From contig NZ_CP172312.1 of the NCBI RefSeq assembly GCF_047946665.1, positions 4,340,001-4,404,000 of the forward strand: 64,000 nt of DNA, read 5' to 3'. Source of the DNA: Allohahella sp002354735 (GTDB lineage: Bacteria; Pseudomonadota; Gammaproteobacteria; Pseudomonadales; Oleiphilaceae). Within the stretch, counting starts at the first letter, position 1; every line of letters starts with the position of its first letter. The position numbers and the translations under genes are program-made. Below are positions 61,958-64,000 of the stretch, piece by piece. The notes below the pieces were generated by a model that was given only the letters and a program-made list of their open reading frames with translations, ran no database searches and was not told the DNA's origin.

Positions 61958-62282
61958 GGGGAATGTCCGTGTGGTCAAAACTCTTGCTACGCACTCAGCA
62001 ACCCCATGGTCCATCGCGCCAGTCTTCCGGGTGACTTTCGTGATTGGCGCCTCAGCACTGCTGGTATTTCCGAGTGCCCAGGTCTTCTGGCCGGCCTTGT
62101 TTTTGAAGGCTAGCCAGGCAAACATGCCTCGCCCGGATTCATGCGTGAGCAAGCGAACAGATCAATAACGAGGGTATTGAATAAAATTCGCTCAAATATC
62201 CAAACAAGGTCCTTGACGACTGTCTCAACTATCAGCACTCTTTGCACCCTCTTTTATTACGTCTGCTGGAATGGAGACTGTC

Positions 62283-63848
62283 ATGCTAATAGGAGTTCCT
62301 CGAGAACGACGGCCCGGTGAGTTGCGTGTAGCACTCACGCCGGAAACTGCCGGACATATAAAGAAGCTCGGTCACGAGCTGATCGTCGAGAGCGGGGCTG
62401 GTGCTGGCGCCAACATCGCTGATGATCTGTACCGTGAAGCCGGTGTGGAAGTCGTTGCTGATGTGCGCGAGCTTTACCAGCGCGCTGAAATCATCCTCAA
62501 GGTGCGAGCGCCTGAACGCGAAGCGGCCGAGATCGGTGACGAAGTCGCTTTACTGCGTGAAGGCCAGACTCTGGTCAGTTTCATCTGGCCCGCCCAGAAC
62601 GAAACCCTGATGAAAGACCTGGCTGAGCGTGGTGTCACTGTGCTCGCCATGGATTCCGTACCACGGATTTCGCGAGCTCAGAAGCTGGATGCGCTGAGCT
62701 CCATGGCCAACATTGGTGGCTATCGTGCTGTAGTTGAGGCGGCAAACCGTTTCGGTCGCTTCTTCACCGGTCAGATTACCGCTGCTGGCAAGGTGCCACC
62801 AGCCAAGGTTATGGTCATCGGTGCCGGTGTTGCCGGTCTGGCTGCAATCGGTGCTGCACGTGGTATGGGCGCTATCGTACGGGCATTCGACACCCGTCCT
62901 GAGGTAGCCGAGCAAGTCGAGAGTATGGGCGCCGAGTTCCTCATGCTGGACTTCAAAGATGAAGACGGTAGTGGCGAAGGCGGTTACGCCAAGGTCATGA
63001 GCGAGGAATTCATCGCGGCTGAAATGGCGCTGTTCAGAGAGCAGGCCAAGGAAGTCGACATCATCATCACCACGGCGCTGATTCCTGGCAAGCCGGCACC
63101 AGAGCTCATCACCACCGACATGGTGGAGTCGATGAAGCCAGGTAGTGTGATCGTCGATCTCGCCGCCGAGCGTGGCGGTAACTGCAAGCTGACACGCGCC
63201 GACGAAGTCGTTGTCCACAATGGTGTGACGCTGATCGGCTACACCGACCTGCCGAGCCGCATGGCTGCGCAGTCGAGCCAGCTGTACGGTACCAACCTGC
63301 GTCACTTGCTCACCGACCTCACACCTGCCCGTGACGGCGTCATCAACGTCAACATGGAAGATGAAGTCATCCGGGGCACCACCGTGATCAAGAACGGTGA
63401 AATCAGCTGGCCACCGCCGGCGCCCAAGCTTTCAGCTGCGCCGAAGCCAGCTGTAAAGAAGAAGCCTGCGCATACTGAGGCGGTTCCGGTAGAAACCGGC
63501 AAGAAGAGCGCCATGCAGACCATCATTCCGATGGCCATTGCTGCGCTGGTGCTGTTGCTGGTCGGTAGCGTCGCGCCGCCAGATTTCATGAGCCACTTTA
63601 CCGTGTTCGTGCTGGCTTGCTTCGTTGGCTACCAGGTGGTCTGGAGTGTAACACCGTCGCTGCATACGCCGCTGATGAGCGTGACCAATGCGATCAGTAG
63701 CATCATCGTCATCGGTGCGCTGTTGCAGATCTCGTCGACATCAGGCGTCGTCATGTTTCTCGCCGCAATCGCAACACTGATTGCAAGCATCAACATTTTC
63801 GGTGGATTCCTGGTCACTCAGCGCATGCTGAAGATGTTCAGGAAATAG
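62283..63848 (+). CDS. pntA: NAD(P) transhydrogenase subunit alpha, fused form
   Basis: The 521-residue protein has the NAD-binding alanine-dehydrogenase-like half (MLIGVPRERRPGELRVALTP; GAGVAGLAAIGAARGMGA) followed by an Ala/Pro/Lys linker (about 375-400) and about four membrane helices. The two parts correspond to PntAA and PntAB, which many pseudomonads carry as separate genes. GGAG at 62272 precedes ATG 62283. pntB follows after 10 nt. Confidence 0.93.
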   Translation: MLIGVPRERRPGELRVALTPETAGHIKKLGHELIVESGAGAGANIADDLYREAGVEVVADVRELYQRAEIILKVRAPEREAAEIGDEVALLREGQTLVSFIWPAQNETLMKDLAERGVTVLAMDSVPRISRAQKLDALSSMANIGGYRAVVEAANRFGRFFTGQITAAGKVPPAKVMVIGAGVAGLAAIGAARGMGAIVRAFDTRPEVAEQVESMGAEFLMLDFKDEDGSGEGGYAKVMSEEFIAAEMALFREQAKEVDIIITTALIPGKPAPELITTDMVESMKPGSVIVDLAAERGGNCKLTRADEVVVHNGVTLIGYTDLPSRMAAQSSQLYGTNLRHLLTDLTPARDGVINVNMEDEVIRGTTVIKNGEISWPPPAPKLSAAPKPAVKKKPAHTEAVPVETGKKSAMQTIIPMAIAALVLLLVGSVAPPDFMSHFTVFVLACFVGYQVVWSVTPSLHTPLMSVTNAISSIIVIGALLQISSTSGVVMFLAAIATLIASINIFGGFLVTQRMLKMFRK

Positions 63849-63858
63849 GGAAGACAGT

Positions 63859-64000
63859 ATGAATCAGGGTATGGTTACGGCGGCCTATATCGTCGCTGCA
63901 GTTTTTTTCATCCTCAGCCTTGCAGGCTTGAGCCATCAGGAAAGCGCTCGACGTGGCAACTGGTTCGGTATCGCGGGTATGGCCATTGCCGTATTTGCGA
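63859..64000 (+). CDS. pntB: NAD(P) transhydrogenase subunit beta, 3' end cut by window
   Basis: Only the first 47 codons are present (MNQGMVTAAYIVAAVFFIL, then SLAGLSHQESARRGN), the N-terminal membrane segment of PntB. The ATG lies 10 nt after the pntA stop, so they form an operon that couples proton flow to NADPH formation. Confidence 0.9.
   Translation, partial: MNQGMVTAAYIVAAVFFILSLAGLSHQESARRGNWFGIAGMAIAVFA

Noticed and set aside
62550..63305. Minus-strand open frame of 251 residues
   Set aside because: It is the reverse of pntA and lacks protein-like features.

Overview
The window looks like chromosomal DNA of a gammaproteobacterium, probably a free-living marine or soil relative of the Marinobacter/Oceanospirillales/Cellvibrionales type. 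The evidence is YaeQ, YchJ, a fused PntA transhydrogenase subunit, an acyl-CoA dehydrogenase/nitronate monooxygenase/enoyl-CoA hydratase operon with an AraC-type regulator, Vfr/CRP-type promoter sequence, and many lipoproteins with LxxC-Gly tract N-termini. The genus cannot be fixed from sequence reading alone.

Region 1-22.9 kb is accessory. It carries several candidate defence or conflict modules: a MazG-like pyrophosphohydrolase with a PD-(D/E)xK + DUF2075 ATPase (1-1675), a PLD-nuclease/SF2-helicase/DUF3427 protein with a DUF1643 protein (3309-7317), a uracil-DNA-glycosylase-like protein overlapping a DUF6998-like, possibly nuclease-fold protein (8922-10257), the DarT/DarG DNA ADP-ribosylation toxin-antitoxin pair (16260-17971) and a divergent 1102-residue SF1 helicase (18294-21602). 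Between them lie four intact lipoproteins and one frameshifted one. There is also wreckage of toxin-antitoxin genes: vapB, a tacA-like tail, and a yefM/yoeB pair fused by a frameshift.

Region 22.9-46.8 kb mixes housekeeping, surface and signalling genes: a DUF5924 membrane protein, a fibro-slime domain protein, a B12-binding radical SAM enzyme, a 1124-residue Asp-box/Ig-like lipoprotein, YaeQ, and a diguanylate cyclase-porin-PstS-like operon. It also holds an intact PAS-PAS-GGDEF-EAL protein, the fatty-acid type operon, a second diguanylate cyclase, DoxX with a divergent LysR regulator, and a Xre/RES toxin-antitoxin pair. Cyclic-di-GMP genes are prominent. The GGDEF-EAL protein at 36183 has a decayed sister at 13774 and a fragment of about 70 bp at 8698.

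Region 46.8-64 kb is mostly ordinary chromosome. It has a voltage-sensor-like membrane protein with a possibly degenerate metzincin-like core, a cardiolipin-synthase-like phospholipase D, and a DUF4143 ATPase. Next comes a striking array of five repeats at an exact 22-bp period that runs into the 3' end of a GST-like gene. Small metabolic genes follow, then an ATPase preceded by repeated AGTAGTA operators, a long-form NADP isocitrate dehydrogenase, a Phd/PIN toxin-antitoxin pair, ychJ, a PQQ-type sugar dehydrogenase and pntA-pntB, the last cut by the window end. No rRNA, tRNA or CRISPR array was seen.
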